From positions 269,927-296,608 of the forward strand of contig NZ_JH164926.1 in assembly GCF_000226875.1 (NCBI RefSeq): a stretch of 26,682 nt of DNA, given 5' to 3'. The stretch is from Neisseria shayeganii 871. GTDB lineage: Bacteria; Pseudomonadota; Gammaproteobacteria; Burkholderiales; Neisseriaceae. This document shows positions 7,793-15,794 of the stretch, one piece after another; position 1 is the first letter of the stretch, and the number at the start of each line of letters is the position of its first letter. The notes beneath the pieces are model-generated. The model ran no database searches. It worked only from the letters and a program-made list of their open reading frames with translations, and was not told the origin of the DNA. Made by a program: the position numbers and the translations under genes.

Positions 7793-8662
7793 ATGCCGCT
7801 TACCCGTATTCTGCCGCCCGCCCGCTTGCACAGCGTCCGCCAGCGTTTTCCCCGCTTGGTGCGGCCGCGTGCCGCCGACAGCCATAAGGGCAGCTACGGC
7901 ACGGTGGCGGTAATCGGCGGCAGCGAGGGCATGAGCGGAGCCGGGGTATTGGCGGCGGTGGCGGCTTTGAAGGGCGGGGCGGGCAAGGTGTGGCTGGGGT
8001 TTGCCCAGGAGCAGCTGCCAATGCCTTATCTGCCTGCCCATCCCGAAATCATGCTGGCGACGGCGGCGGCTTTGTTGCAGCGGCAGGATGCGAGCGTGTA
8101 CACGGTCGGTTGCGGTTTGGGCCAGAACGAAGCCAGGCAAAGCCTGTTGCGTGCCGCTGTGGCCAAAGTGGCAGAGAGCAGTGCCCCTTTGCTATTGGAT
8201 GCGGATGCTTTGAATCTGCTGGCCGTTACGCCGCAAACCTTGCCGGCGAATACGATTTTGACGCCGCATCCTTTGGAAGCGGCCCGTTTATTGGGCTGCG
8301 GCACTGCCGAGGTGCAGCACAACCGCCGCCGTGCGGCGCTGGCCTTGGCCGAACGTTACGGCTGCCATATCGTGCTGAAGGGGCATGCCAGTTTGGTGGC
8401 CAATCCTCAGGGGCGGATTGAGGAGAACGACAGCGGCAATCCGGGTTTGGCCACGGCCGGCAGCGGCGATGTGTTGAGCGGTTTGATTGCGGCGCTGCTG
8501 GCACAGGGTTTGCCGCCCTATGAGGCGGCGGCGGCCGGTGTGTGGCTGCACGGCGCGGCGGCCGAGTTGTTGGCGGCACAGGGCTGCGGTCCCATCGGTC
8601 TGACCGCGGGTGAGCTGCCCGATGCGGTGCGTGCGGTGCGCAATTTTGTGGTGGCGGGGTAA
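7793..8662 (+). CDS. nnrD: ADP/ATP-dependent NAD(P)H-hydrate dehydratase (NnrD / YjeF C-terminal type)
   Basis: Repairs hydrated NAD(P)H by nucleotide-dependent dehydration; it has a ribokinase-like fold. The 289 residues contain the family signatures KGSYGTVAVIGGSEGMSGA (about 32-50), LDADALNLL, ILTPHPLEAARLL, VLKGHASLVANPQG and the catalytic NPGLATAGSGDVLSGLIAAL. Only the dehydratase domain is present. The epimerase domain (NnrE), fused to it in many bacteria, is missing and must be elsewhere if present. GGAG lies a few bases before the ATG. A near-DUS (GGGCTACCTGAA) lies just upstream, after the guaA terminator. Confidence 0.9.
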   Translation: MPLTRILPPARLHSVRQRFPRLVRPRAADSHKGSYGTVAVIGGSEGMSGAGVLAAVAALKGGAGKVWLGFAQEQLPMPYLPAHPEIMLATAAALLQRQDASVYTVGCGLGQNEARQSLLRAAVAKVAESSAPLLLDADALNLLAVTPQTLPANTILTPHPLEAARLLGCGTAEVQHNRRRAALALAERYGCHIVLKGHASLVANPQGRIEENDSGNPGLATAGSGDVLSGLIAALLAQGLPPYEAAAAGVWLHGAAAELLAAQGCGPIGLTAGELPDAVRAVRNFVVAG

Positions 8663-8731
8663 TCGCGGTTTCGCCGGCGGCCAGATGGTTGACTGCATGG
8701 CAGGATGGCAAGGTATGCGCTGGCGTTGGCA

Positions 8732-8767
8732 AAACAGCCGAAACTTGAGCAAGGGTTTCGGCTGTTT
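8732..8767 (+). terminator. Probable terminator of nnrD
   Basis: AAACAGCCGAAAC (8732-8744) and its exact complement (8755-8767) form a 13-bp stem with a 10-base loop. The stem ends in TTT followed by CATT, so the T-run is weak. The rest of 8663-8865 shows nothing else. Confidence 0.65.
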
Positions 8768-8865
8768 CATTGGCTTAAGCAGTCAGGCGGCAGCGGAGCA
8801 GGTGTATTGCTGCCGTCTGTTGTCGCTTGGGAAAGGGTGTTGCCGATGATATGGGGCAAACAGCA

Positions 8866-8903
8866 TTTCAGGTAGCCTGCTCTGCTGAACAGGCTACCTG
8901 AAA
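8866..8903. terminator. Inverted eikDUS pair between convergent genes
   Basis: A 14-bp stem (8866-8879 with 8890-8903) has a full DUS in each arm and a 10-base loop. It sits between the ends of the convergent genes nnrD and proQ, the classic location for a DUS hairpin that may serve as a shared terminator. Confidence 0.7.
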
Positions 8904-8920
8904 GCGTTTCAACAACCGGC

Positions 8921-9370
8921 TTATTCGTTGGTGTCTGCCGCAGGAGCGGCGGTTTCGGCCGGCGCAGTCGGCTCGGCTGCGGCCTCGGCGTTTTGTTCGG
9001 CCTGTTTGGCGGCCTGCTTTTCCAGCATTTCTTTCACTGCCGGATGCTGTTGGGCAATGGTTTGCTCTTCGGGGCTGACTTCGCCTTTGAAGCGGTTGTT
9101 CAGGTCGAAGCGTTTGCCGCCGCGGGCGAGGGATTTGAGATAGCGCGGGCGGCGGCAATGGTTGGCCAGCACGCGGGCAATCAGGGCGGGATCGTATTGG
9201 GGCAGGGCGGCCACCAAATCTTGGTCGATGCCCAATGCCAGCGGTTTGAAGCGTTTGAAGACATCGTATTTGCCGTAAATATGGTCGGCAATCATGTCGG
9301 TTTGTTTCTTTTTGCTCATGGTTTGCACGGCTGATTTCAGCGCGGCGCCCAAAGCGGTTTCCTGCGTCAT
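8921..9370 (-). CDS. proQ: ProQ/FinO-family RNA chaperone
   Basis: A 149-residue RNA-binding protein of the FinO/ProQ family, whose members bind structured RNAs and 3' ends of transcripts. The FinO-like domain covers about residues 1-110, with FKRFKPLALGID, ALIARVLANHCRRPRYLKSLARGGKRFDL and the basic GEVSPEEQ region. The C-terminal 40 residues are a low-complexity Ala/Glu/Pro tail. There is no Tudor-like C-terminal domain as in E. coli ProQ, so it resembles the short ProQ of Neisseria meningitidis. AAGGA precedes the ATG at 9370, and a TATAAC (9402-9397, minus strand) may be its -10 box, without a good -35. Confidence 0.88.
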   Translation of the reverse strand: MTQETALGAALKSAVQTMSKKKQTDMIADHIYGKYDVFKRFKPLALGIDQDLVAALPQYDPALIARVLANHCRRPRYLKSLARGGKRFDLNNRFKGEVSPEEQTIAQQHPAVKEMLEKQAAKQAEQNAEAAAEPTAPAETAAPAADTNE

Positions 9371-9514
9371 TCGGAACGGTCCTTGTGTGGGTTGCGGTTA
9401 TAACGGGGCGGATTTTCGCACAGCGGCATCGCTTTGGCGAACAAATCGACGCTGCAGCGGGCGGTTTGTTGGCAGGATGGCACGCCCGGCGGCGAAGATG
9501 GGACCTGTGGGGAG

Positions 9515-10003
9515 TTATGCCTGCGGCGGCAGGCTCATGCCCAATACGGTTTGCTTTTGCTGTTCGCGGAATTCGGCCAACTGGCGGGCCAGTTTGGGCG
9601 ATTGGTTGGCCAGCAGGGAGACGGCAAACAGGGCGGCGTTGGCGGCGCCGGCTTCGCCGATGGCAAAGGTGGCCACCGGCACGCCTTTGGGCATTTGAAC
9701 GATGGAGAGCAGGGAGTCTTCGCCGCGCAGATATTTGCTGGGCACGGGCACGCCGAGTACGGGGACGGTGGTTTTGGCCGCCACCATGCCGGGTAGGTGG
9801 GCGGCGCCGCCGGCACCGGCGATGATGGCTTGCAGGCCGCGTTCGCGAGCGGTTTCGGCGTATTCGAACATCAAATCGGGGGTGCGGTGGGCGGAAACGA
9901 CGAGGGCTTCGTAGGCGATGCCGAAGCGGTCGAGGAATTCGGCGGCGTGCTGCATCACCGGCCAGTCGCTGTTGCTGCCCATGATAATGCCGATTTGGGT
10001 CAT
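9515..10003 (-). CDS. purE: N5-carboxyaminoimidazole ribonucleotide mutase PurE
   Basis: Converts N5-CAIR to CAIR in purine synthesis. The 162-residue class I PurE shows GSNSDWPVM, the SAHRTPD loop and AGAGGAAHLPGMVAAKT; it ends with a short tail. The frame is open to 10054, but AAAGGA lies 9 bases before the ATG at 10003, and MTQIGIIMGSNSDW is the normal start. No purK is adjacent. Together with guaA, the window holds two purine genes, but they are far apart and in opposite orientation. Confidence 0.95.
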   Translation of the reverse strand: MTQIGIIMGSNSDWPVMQHAAEFLDRFGIAYEALVVSAHRTPDLMFEYAETARERGLQAIIAGAGGAAHLPGMVAAKTTVPVLGVPVPSKYLRGEDSLLSIVQMPKGVPVATFAIGEAGAANAALFAVSLLANQSPKLARQLAEFREQQKQTVLGMSLPPQA

Positions 10004-10036
10004 GGCGGGGTCCTTTGTGAAACGTTGGGAAGTGAA

Positions 10037-10080
10037 GAGGCTACCTGAAAACACGGCCCAAGCCGGTTTCAGGTAGCCTC
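10037..10080. terminator. Inverted eikDUS pair
   Basis: GAGGCTACCTGAAA (10037-10050) and its complement (10067-10080) form a 14-bp stem with a 16-base loop. It follows the minus-strand lipoprotein gene directly and precedes purE, so it could end the operon at 11640-10086. Confidence 0.65.
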
Positions 10081-10085
10081 GGTGT

Positions 10086-10751
10086 TTAGCGGTTGTTTTG
10101 GATGCGTTGGTGGGCGCGGCGGGCGGCCGGGCTGTTGGGATAAGTCTGCATCAGTTTGCGCCAGGTGTCGCGTGCGATGTCGCGCTGTTGCATATTCCAT
10201 TGGCAGCTGCCCACGCTGTACAGGGCTTCGGCCGCTTTCGGATTGGCGGCGAAGCGGGTGGCGAAGCGCTGGCCGCTGATGATGACGGATTCGCAATTGC
10301 GCAGTTTTTCGTGGCTTTGCATCATCAGGAAGAGGGCGTTTTGCTCGGTTTGGCTGCCGCTGCCGTTGCGCTCGGCAAAGCTGAGGTGGTGCAGGGCTTG
10401 GCGGTAGAGGCCGTTTTGGTAAAGGCTGCGTGCCTGGCGGTAGGCTTGGTCGTGGCTGTTTTGTGCCGCAGCGGCCGGGACGGGGGCAGCCGGCGTGGCG
10501 GTGCTGCCTCGGGCGGGGCGGCTGTCGGCGGCGGGCGCTGCTTGCTGTTTGTTTTGCAGTTCGGCGATTTGTTGGCGCAATTCGCTGATTTGCTGCTGAA
10601 GTTGGCCGATTTGCTCAGTGTGGGCGTTGAGTTGGATATCGATGCGCTGGTCGGCCGGGGCGTGTTCCGTTGCTGGCGGATGGGGCACGGGGGTGAGGCT
10701 GCCGCAGGCGCTGAGGCCCAGTAAGGCGGCGAAAACGGCGGTCAGGCGCAT
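10086..10751 (-). CDS. TPR lipoprotein, CpoB/YbgF-like
   Basis: A 221-residue predicted lipoprotein. The lipobox Leu-Ser-Ala-Cys ends at Cys16 after a short hydrophobic signal. A Gln-rich coiled coil follows (about 35-70, heptads like QIGQLQQQISELRQQIAEL), then an Ala/Pro linker and a tetratricopeptide region (about 104-215, with YRQARSLYQNGLYRQAL and the ending TYPNSPAARRAHQRIQ). The coiled coil plus TPR layout recalls CpoB/YbgF, but that protein is usually next to tol-pal and is not a lipoprotein, so the link is structural only. Its ATG overlaps the stop of the methyltransferase gene by 10 bases, so the two are translationally coupled. Confidence 0.78.
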   Translation of the reverse strand: MRLTAVFAALLGLSACGSLTPVPHPPATEHAPADQRIDIQLNAHTEQIGQLQQQISELRQQIAELQNKQQAAPAADSRPARGSTATPAAPVPAAAAQNSHDQAYRQARSLYQNGLYRQALHHLSFAERNGSGSQTEQNALFLMMQSHEKLRNCESVIISGQRFATRFAANPKAAEALYSVGSCQWNMQQRDIARDTWRKLMQTYPNSPAARRAHQRIQNNR

Positions 10752-11434
10752 GGGGTTTCCTCCGAATGGCGTTTGCGTAGCAGGGTGAGGCCGTCGCCCA
10801 AGGGCAGGGTGAGGGCGTCGATGCGCGCATCGTTTTGCAGTGCGCGGTTAAAGCGGCGAACGGCTTCGAGTGAGGGCGGCTCGGCGGGGGCGGGATCGTG
10901 GCAGACGCGGCCGCCCAGCAGCAGGTTGTCGATGGCGATGAGGCCGCCGGGGCGAACCAGTTGCAGACAGCGTTCGTAATAGTGGGTGGTCGGCGGTTTG
11001 TCGGCGTCGATGAAGGCGAAGTCGTAGCTGCCGGCTTCGCCGTTGGCGATCAGCTGGTCGAGGGTGATCAGGGCCGGCTGCAGATGGAGGGTGATTTTGT
11101 GGGCCACGCCGGCCTGTTGCCAGCAGCGGCGGGCGATGTCGGTGAAGGTAACATTGATGTCGCAGGCGGTGAGGCGGCCGTCTTCGGGCAGCGCCAGCGC
11201 CAGCGCGGTGCTGCTGTAGCCGGTGAACACGCCGACTTCTAGGCAGCGTTTGGCGCCGGTGAGTTTGACCAGAAACGCCAGCAGCTGCGCCTGCTCGGGG
11301 GCGATGTGCATCTTGCCCAGACGGTGCTCGGCGGTGGTGCGCCGCAAATTGGCCAATACATCGGCTTCGGCGGGGTTGATGCGCTTCAAGTAGCCGGCCA
11401 GATCGGCAGGCAGGTGGCGGGTGGCGGCGGTCAT
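10742..11434 (-). CDS. SAM-dependent O-methyltransferase (family 3, caffeoyl-CoA type)
   Basis: A 230-residue cytosolic methyltransferase. SAM-binding motif I reads LEVGVFTGYSSTALALALP (about 65-83), followed by CDIN, the metal-ligand region FAFIDADKPPTTHYYERCL and GGLIAIDNLLLGGRV. The fold and motifs match cation-dependent O-methyltransferases; the substrate cannot be read from sequence. The frame is open for 83 codons upstream, but the ATG at 11434 fits the family start. It is the middle gene of a DUF3460-methyltransferase-lipoprotein operon. Confidence 0.85.
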   Translation of the reverse strand: MTAATRHLPADLAGYLKRINPAEADVLANLRRTTAEHRLGKMHIAPEQAQLLAFLVKLTGAKRCLEVGVFTGYSSTALALALPEDGRLTACDINVTFTDIARRCWQQAGVAHKITLHLQPALITLDQLIANGEAGSYDFAFIDADKPPTTHYYERCLQLVRPGGLIAIDNLLLGGRVCHDPAPAEPPSLEAVRRFNRALQNDARIDALTLPLGDGLTLLRKRHSEETPCA

Positions 11435-11454
11435 GGCGCGACGGGACGGGTGTT

Positions 11455-11640
11455 TCAGTCGGGCTGGTAGGCGTAGGGTTTTTTCGGCAGCTTGGCGGCT
11501 TCGAAATCGGCCTGCTCTTCGGGGTTGAGTTCGACATCCCACAGCAGGGCGCGGTTTTTCAGACGACGGGCGGCTTCTTCGGGATGCTCTTCCAGATATT
11601 GGTTGAGAAATTGGGTGGCTTCGGATTGATAGTGGTACAT
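11455..11640 (-). CDS. DUF3460 family protein
   Basis: A 61-residue protein starting MYHYQSEATQFLNQYL, with the family core RALLWDVELNPEEQADF and ending KKPYAYQPD. This is the typical layout of DUF3460, a small betaproteobacterial family of unknown function. It is the first gene of the operon. A TATAAT box on the minus strand (11706-11701), without a good -35, lies 60 bases upstream. Confidence 0.85.
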   Translation of the reverse strand: MYHYQSEATQFLNQYLEEHPEEAARRLKNRALLWDVELNPEEQADFEAAKLPKKPYAYQPD

Positions 11641-11700
11641 GCTGTGCTCCGGATAGGGCGGCGCGGCTGCGCCTTTTATTCAATATGATGTGGCGGCGCG

Positions 11701-11706
11701 ATTATA
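11701..11706 (-). promoter_or_regulatory. Possible -10 box for the DUF3460 operon
   Basis: A perfect TATAAT on the minus strand, 60 bases before the DUF3460 start. No matching -35 hexamer is seen at 16-18 bases. An eikDUS lies just upstream (11725-11736). Confidence 0.4.
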
Positions 11707-11724
11707 ACGGAACGCGGCGCGGAA

Positions 11725-11736
11725 AGGCTACCTGAA
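11725..11736 (+). repeat. eikDUS
   Basis: A perfect AGGCTACCTGAA between the Mth938-like gene and the DUF3460 gene. Confidence 0.9.
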
Positions 11737-11779
11737 AGCGGGGTAGGGCGGGGCAAGGATGAGGATTTCGCCGCAGGCT

Positions 11780-12148
11780 TTACGGCCACAGCCAGGCCCA
11801 GATGCGGCGGCCTTCGCTTTGCAGCAGCATATGGGTGCGGCAGGCCGCTTCGGTGCTCATGCACTCCACGCCTACGCCGACCGCGGCGGCGCGGGCGGTG
11901 AGGCGGGGGTGGATAAATTGCTGTTTCGGTCCGGTGCCGATGAGGATGATTTCGGGTTTGGCAGCAAGGGCGGCATCGAAATGTTCGGCCTGCAGATCGG
12001 CCGGGGCGGCGAGGCCGGCAGGGCGCAGGGTGTGGCCGGTGTCGATGAGGACGGCTTCGCTGAGGGTGTGACCGTTGACCGTCAGTTGGCCGGGGCGGTA
12101 GGCCTCGATCTGCAGGGTGCCGTCGGCCTGGTGTTCTTGTATCAGCAT
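11780..12148 (-). CDS. Mth938-like / Xcc1710-like domain protein
   Basis: A 122-residue protein with the Mth938-domain pattern: an N-terminal YRPGQLTVNGHTLSEAVLI strand region, then KPEIILIGTGPKQQFIHPRL and a C-terminal GVGVECMSTEAACRTHMLL. This fold is shared with the human complex I assembly factor NDUFAF3. The bacterial role is unknown. It is divergent from hom, with about 250 bases between them containing a near-DUS (GGGCTACCTGAA). The ATG at 12148 has an AGAAAG upstream. Confidence 0.85.
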   Translation of the reverse strand: MLIQEHQADGTLQIEAYRPGQLTVNGHTLSEAVLIDTGHTLRPAGLAAPADLQAEHFDAALAAKPEIILIGTGPKQQFIHPRLTARAAAVGVGVECMSTEAACRTHMLLQSEGRRIWAWLWP

Positions 12149-12400
12149 ATGGGGCTTTCTGTGGCGGTTGGATTGGGCTACCTGAAGGGCGAAAACCGCT
12201 GCGGCAGGCTGCCGGGCGCAAGCGGCTTGGGCAGATACAGCGAGCTTGATATTGGTGATGACGGATCGCGATCGCCGTTTTGCTGCGTTGCCGCATTTTC
12301 AGGTTCTACAAACCGTTTTTTTCGGCTAAGATAGCAGCCTTTTGTTATTCGGAATCGGCGGGCAGGCGCCCGAGCGCAGCATCATACACAAGGAGCAATC

Positions 12401-13708
12401 ATGCAGCCAGTGAGAATCGGCATTTTGGGAATGGGTACCGTCGGCGGCGGTACGGTGAAACTGTTGGCGGCCAATACTGCCGAAATCGCCCGCCGCTTGG
12501 GCCGGGAAGTGGTGGTCACCGCCGCTGCCAGCCGCAATGCCGAGCGCGCCGAGCGTTTGTGTCCGCCCGGCACCGCCGTGGGCACCGATGTGTTTCAGGT
12601 AGCCGCCCATCCGGAAGTGGACATTGTGGTGGAATTGATCGGCGGCACCGATGTGGCCCGAGAAGCGGTGATCTGCGCCATTGAAAACGGCAAACATGTG
12701 GTGACCGCCAACAAAAAACTGCTGGCCGAGCACGGCAACGAAATTTTCGCCCTGGCTGATAAGCACAATGTGATGGTGATGTTCGAAGCGGCAGTGGCCG
12801 GCGGCATCCCCATCATCAAGGCGTTGCGCGAGGGCTTGGCGGCCAACCAGATCCAATCGGTGGCCGGCATCATCAACGGTACCAGCAATTTCATTCTCAG
12901 CGAAATGCGCGATCACGGCAGCGCGTTTTCCGATGTGCTGAAAGAGGCGCAGCAGCTCGGTTATGCCGAGGCCGATCCGACCTTCGACATCGAAGGCCAC
13001 GATGCCGCGCACAAATTGAGCATCATGTCGGCGCTGGCCTTCGGCACCCCCATCCATTTTGACGCCTGCTATCTGGAAGGCATCAGCAAGCTGGAAAGCC
13101 AAGACATCCGCTACGCCGAAGAGCTGGGCTACCGCATCAAGCTCTTGGGCATCACCCGCAAAACCGAGCAGGGCATCGAGTTGCGCGTACACCCGACCTT
13201 GATTCCCGAATGCCGCCTGCTGGCGAAAGTGGAAGGCGTGATGAATGCGGTATTGGTGCAGTCGAATATGGTGGGCGAAACCTTGTATTACGGCGCCGGC
13301 GCCGGCGCGTCGCCCACCGCCAGCGCGGTGGTGGCCGACATCATCGACATCGCCCGCCTGCTGAATGCTGACAGTGCCCACCGCGTGCCACCGTTGGCCT
13401 TCCGTCAAAGCGGCGAAACCCTGCGCGTGCTGCCCATCGAAGAAATCATCAGCAGCTATTATCTGCGCGTGTCCGCCGAAGACGAGCCGGGCGTGTTGTC
13501 CGACATTGCCGGTATTCTGGCGGCGCAAGGCGTATCGATTGAAGCGCTGATCCAAAAAGGCGTGATCAACCACCAAACCGCGGAAATCGTGATTCTTACC
13601 CACCGCGCACAGGAAAAACGCATCCAATCCGCCATCGCGCAAATCGAAGCGCTGCCGCGCGTGGCCGCGCCGGTTACCATGATCCGCATGGAGAGCCTGC
13701 ATGGCTGA
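12401..13708 (+). CDS. hom: Homoserine dehydrogenase
   Basis: Reduces aspartate semialdehyde to homoserine, the branch to threonine and methionine. The monofunctional enzyme has 435 residues. The N-terminal Rossmann motif is GILGMGTVGGGTV (about 7-19). The catalytic part includes GTSNFIL and DPTFDIEGHDAAHKLSIM. A C-terminal ACT domain (about 355-432, starting YYLRVSAEDEPGVLSDIAGILA) suggests feedback control by threonine. The strong ribosome site AAGGAG lies 6 bases before the ATG. Its stop overlaps the start of the next gene by 8 bases (ATGGCTGA). Confidence 0.96.
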   Translation: MQPVRIGILGMGTVGGGTVKLLAANTAEIARRLGREVVVTAAASRNAERAERLCPPGTAVGTDVFQVAAHPEVDIVVELIGGTDVAREAVICAIENGKHVVTANKKLLAEHGNEIFALADKHNVMVMFEAAVAGGIPIIKALREGLAANQIQSVAGIINGTSNFILSEMRDHGSAFSDVLKEAQQLGYAEADPTFDIEGHDAAHKLSIMSALAFGTPIHFDACYLEGISKLESQDIRYAEELGYRIKLLGITRKTEQGIELRVHPTLIPECRLLAKVEGVMNAVLVQSNMVGETLYYGAGAGASPTASAVVADIIDIARLLNADSAHRVPPLAFRQSGETLRVLPIEEIISSYYLRVSAEDEPGVLSDIAGILAAQGVSIEALIQKGVINHQTAEIVILTHRAQEKRIQSAIAQIEALPRVAAPVTMIRMESLHG

Positions 13709-14129
13709 GGAAAAATCCCCGCTCACGCCCGAACAGCAGGCAGAATATCAGCGCTCGCGCAAAAAAATCCGCACCATCCGCATTTGGCTGTGGGTGATTG
13801 CGCTGCTGTTTCTCGGCTTCGGCCTGCTGTCGCGCTGCGCGCTGACCCAGTCTCAGGCCACCGCCCACATTGTGGAATCGTGCGTGAAAAACATGCCGTT
13901 CTCGCCGCAATGGGAAAACGATTTGGCCAAGCACGGCCTGCAGGGGCAAACCGAGCGCGTGATTGAGCCGTTCTGCCGCTGCGTGTGGGAAGAGCCTTTG
14001 GCTAAGCTGAGTGATGCGGATTTGCGCAACTTTTCTAAGCTCGACACCGAAGCCCAGCTGGGCAAGCTCGGCGGGGCGCAGGCATTCCTGCAACGTCAGG
14101 AACAGTGTTTGGCGGCGCAAAAGCCATAA
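13701..14129 (+). CDS. Single-pass membrane protein with cysteine-rich domain, co-translated with hom
   Basis: A 142-residue protein. The N-terminal 26 residues are charged and cytoplasmic, and one membrane segment follows (about 27-46). The rest should face the periplasm and carries cysteines 46, 61, 92, 94 and 136. A Cys-Arg-Cys at 92-94 stands out. I recognise no named family. The start codon lies inside the last codons of hom, so translation is coupled. A DUS hairpin follows the stop. Confidence 0.75.
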   Translation: MAEEKSPLTPEQQAEYQRSRKKIRTIRIWLWVIALLFLGFGLLSRCALTQSQATAHIVESCVKNMPFSPQWENDLAKHGLQGQTERVIEPFCRCVWEEPLAKLSDADLRNFSKLDTEAQLGKLGGAQAFLQRQEQCLAAQKP

Positions 14130-14138
14130 GTTTTCGGC

Positions 14139-14155
14139 TTTCAGGTAGCCTGAAA
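14139..14155. repeat. eikDUS in a short palindrome
   Basis: A DUS (complement form, 14140-14151) lies in the palindrome TTTCAGG-TAG-CCTGAAA. The tiny 3-base loop makes it a weak terminator candidate for the hom operon. The rest of 14130-14312 holds only a possible TACAAT -10 box (14277-14282) for mog. Confidence 0.6.
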
Positions 14156-14312
14156 ATTGTGGCGGGCAGTTCCGGCCAGTCAGTGTTTGATACCGGTTTC
14201 CGGCTTGCTTCGGCGGCCGGTTTTTGTTTCTTGCCGTTGCCGCGCAGACCGTGCCCAAAGTAAGCGGGCAATCGGGTACAATGCGGCTTTCCCGTTTGCC
14301 GGTACCGCCGCC

Positions 14313-14891
14313 ATGAATACTCTTTCCCCCATCGCCATCGGCCTGATTGCCACCAGCGACCGCGCCAGCAGCGGCGTGTATGCCGACGAAGGCATTCCCG
14401 CGCTTAAAAATTGGCTGGATCGGGCTGTGCGCAACCCCGTCCGTTATGTGGAAGCCCTGATTCCCGACGACCAAGATGAAATCGAAAGCATGCTCATCCA
14501 CATGGCCGACCAAGAGCATTGCGATGTGATTTTCACCACCGGCGGCACCGGCCCCGCGCCGCGCGACGTCACGCCGGAAGCCACCTTGGCGGTATTGGAC
14601 AAAGAGCTGCCCGGCTTCGGCGAGCAGATGCGCCGCATCAGCCTGCACTATGTGCCCACCGCCATTTTGTCCCGCCAAACCGCCGGCATCCGCGGCAGCA
14701 GCTTAATCGTGAATCTGCCCGGCTGGCCGAGGGCCATCGCCGAAACTTTGGGCGGCGTATGCGCAGAAGACGGCAGCGTGGTGGTGCCGGGTCTGTTCGG
14801 CGCCATTCCCTACTGCGTGGATTTGATCGGCGGCGGCTTTATCGAAACCGATGCCGCCGTTTGCCCTGCTTTCCGCCCCAAGCAAAAATAA
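14313..14891 (+). CDS. mog: Molybdopterin adenylyltransferase (MogA/MoaB family)
   Basis: Adenylylates molybdopterin before molybdenum insertion in molybdenum-cofactor synthesis. The protein has 192 residues. Motifs seen are IGLIATSDRASSGVYADEGIP near the N-terminus, the substrate loop TTGGTGPAPRDVTPEAT, and the RGSSLIVNLPGWP region followed by GLFGAIPYCVDLIGG. The ATG at 14313 fits the family; the frame is open 156 bases further upstream, without a convincing start. No other moa/moe gene is nearby. MogA and MoaB proteins are hard to tell apart by eye; length and motifs favour MogA. Confidence 0.9.
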   Translation: MNTLSPIAIGLIATSDRASSGVYADEGIPALKNWLDRAVRNPVRYVEALIPDDQDEIESMLIHMADQEHCDVIFTTGGTGPAPRDVTPEATLAVLDKELPGFGEQMRRISLHYVPTAILSRQTAGIRGSSLIVNLPGWPRAIAETLGGVCAEDGSVVVPGLFGAIPYCVDLIGGGFIETDAAVCPAFRPKQK

Positions 14892-14912
14892 ACCCCTCGC
14901 CGTTTTCAGGCT

Positions 14913-15052
14913 GAGACCTTTGCAAAACCCCAGATGTGGATGCAGTTCAAGGCGTAGCAGCGCAGTGAGTGCAGACATATCATATAGATAGGCAAGCGAA
15001 CGAGCAGCGCACAACGCAGAAATGCGCCGCAGATGGGGTTTTGCAAGGGTCT
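14913..15052 (+). mobile_element. MITE-like element, copy C (140 bp)
   Basis: Starts GAGACCTTTGCAAAACCCC and ends in its complement with one mismatch (AGGGTCTC in place of AAGGTCTC). The 5-bp duplication AGGCT is at 14908-14912 and 15053-15057. The right copy begins an intact eikDUS (15053-15064). Without the element the site reads TTTTC-AGGCTACCTGAA. Confidence 0.9.
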
Positions 15053-15101
15053 CAGGCTACCTGAAAGCCGTTTCCGCTTCCCCACCGTTGCCACAGAAGC
15101 C

Positions 15102-15788
15102 ATGCAGCCGACCTACCGAATTTTTTATTCTTTCTACGAAGACGACGCCCACATCGACAGCGAATCTCCGCTGCCCGTGGCCGCCGCCGAGTTGCCCGCC
15201 TATTTGGCCCGGTTGCGGCTGCACGGCGATTTTCTCGGCCTGGTGGACGAAGACGAGCAGACTTTCCAAATCATGTACGAGGAATTCAGCGGCTATTATT
15301 GGGGCGAGGTTCCCGACGGTGCGCGCGAAGGTTCGCACGGCTGTTTTTATACCGAGGAGGAGCTGGAAACCCTGCTGGCCGACTTGCCCGACCGCTTTTG
15401 CCCTAAACATTTCGACGGCTTGGCTTTCGAGCGTTGGTATGACGACTTCCGCCACAGCCCTTACGGCATTGAAGCCGAAACCCTTTACCAGCAAAGCAAC
15501 GAAGGCGGAGAATTGGTGCGCATTGCCGAGGATTTGTGCGAATCTTGCCAGCTCGGCGAGTGGGACGGTTTGTGCGACGAAGGTTTGGCCCGTCTGCAGC
15601 GCGAGCTGCCGGCCGTGCCGGCGGCGTACACACCCGTCAATTTGCAACGCCTGGTTCGTGCCCTTAATTGGTTGGACGACTTGGTGGAAAACAACGATTT
15701 GTTCGACGAAAACTGTTTGGACGACTGGTGCAATATGGTGTTGGCCCGCATCGTCGATTACCACAACCACCGCCAACCCCGCCATTGA
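15102..15788 (+). CDS. Acidic protein of unknown function between two MITE copies
   Basis: A 228-residue, strongly acidic soluble protein with many Asp, Glu and aromatic residues (RIFYSFYEDDAH, FQIMYEEFSGYYWGEVPDG, ALNWLDDLVENNDLFDENC). I recognise no family and see no signal peptide or membrane segment. The frame is open back into MITE copy C, but I chose the ATG at 15102 because AGAAG precedes it and the upstream residues are element sequence. It stands 49 bases after copy C, and its stop is 6 bases before copy D, so it is bracketed by the two repeats in the same orientation. Confidence 0.7.
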   Translation: MQPTYRIFYSFYEDDAHIDSESPLPVAAAELPAYLARLRLHGDFLGLVDEDEQTFQIMYEEFSGYYWGEVPDGAREGSHGCFYTEEELETLLADLPDRFCPKHFDGLAFERWYDDFRHSPYGIEAETLYQQSNEGGELVRIAEDLCESCQLGEWDGLCDEGLARLQRELPAVPAAYTPVNLQRLVRALNWLDDLVENNDLFDENCLDDWCNMVLARIVDYHNHRQPRH

Positions 15789-15794
15789 AAGGCT

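Noticed and set aside
12326..13726. Long minus-strand open frame opposite hom
   Set aside because: Shadow of homoserine dehydrogenase; composition is shadow-like and no domain is visible.
14906..15103. Short frames with recurring peptides such as CGAFLRCALL within the repeats
   Set aside because: They are translations of the MITE itself and recur at each copy. They have no ribosome sites, and the lengths depend on the local flank.
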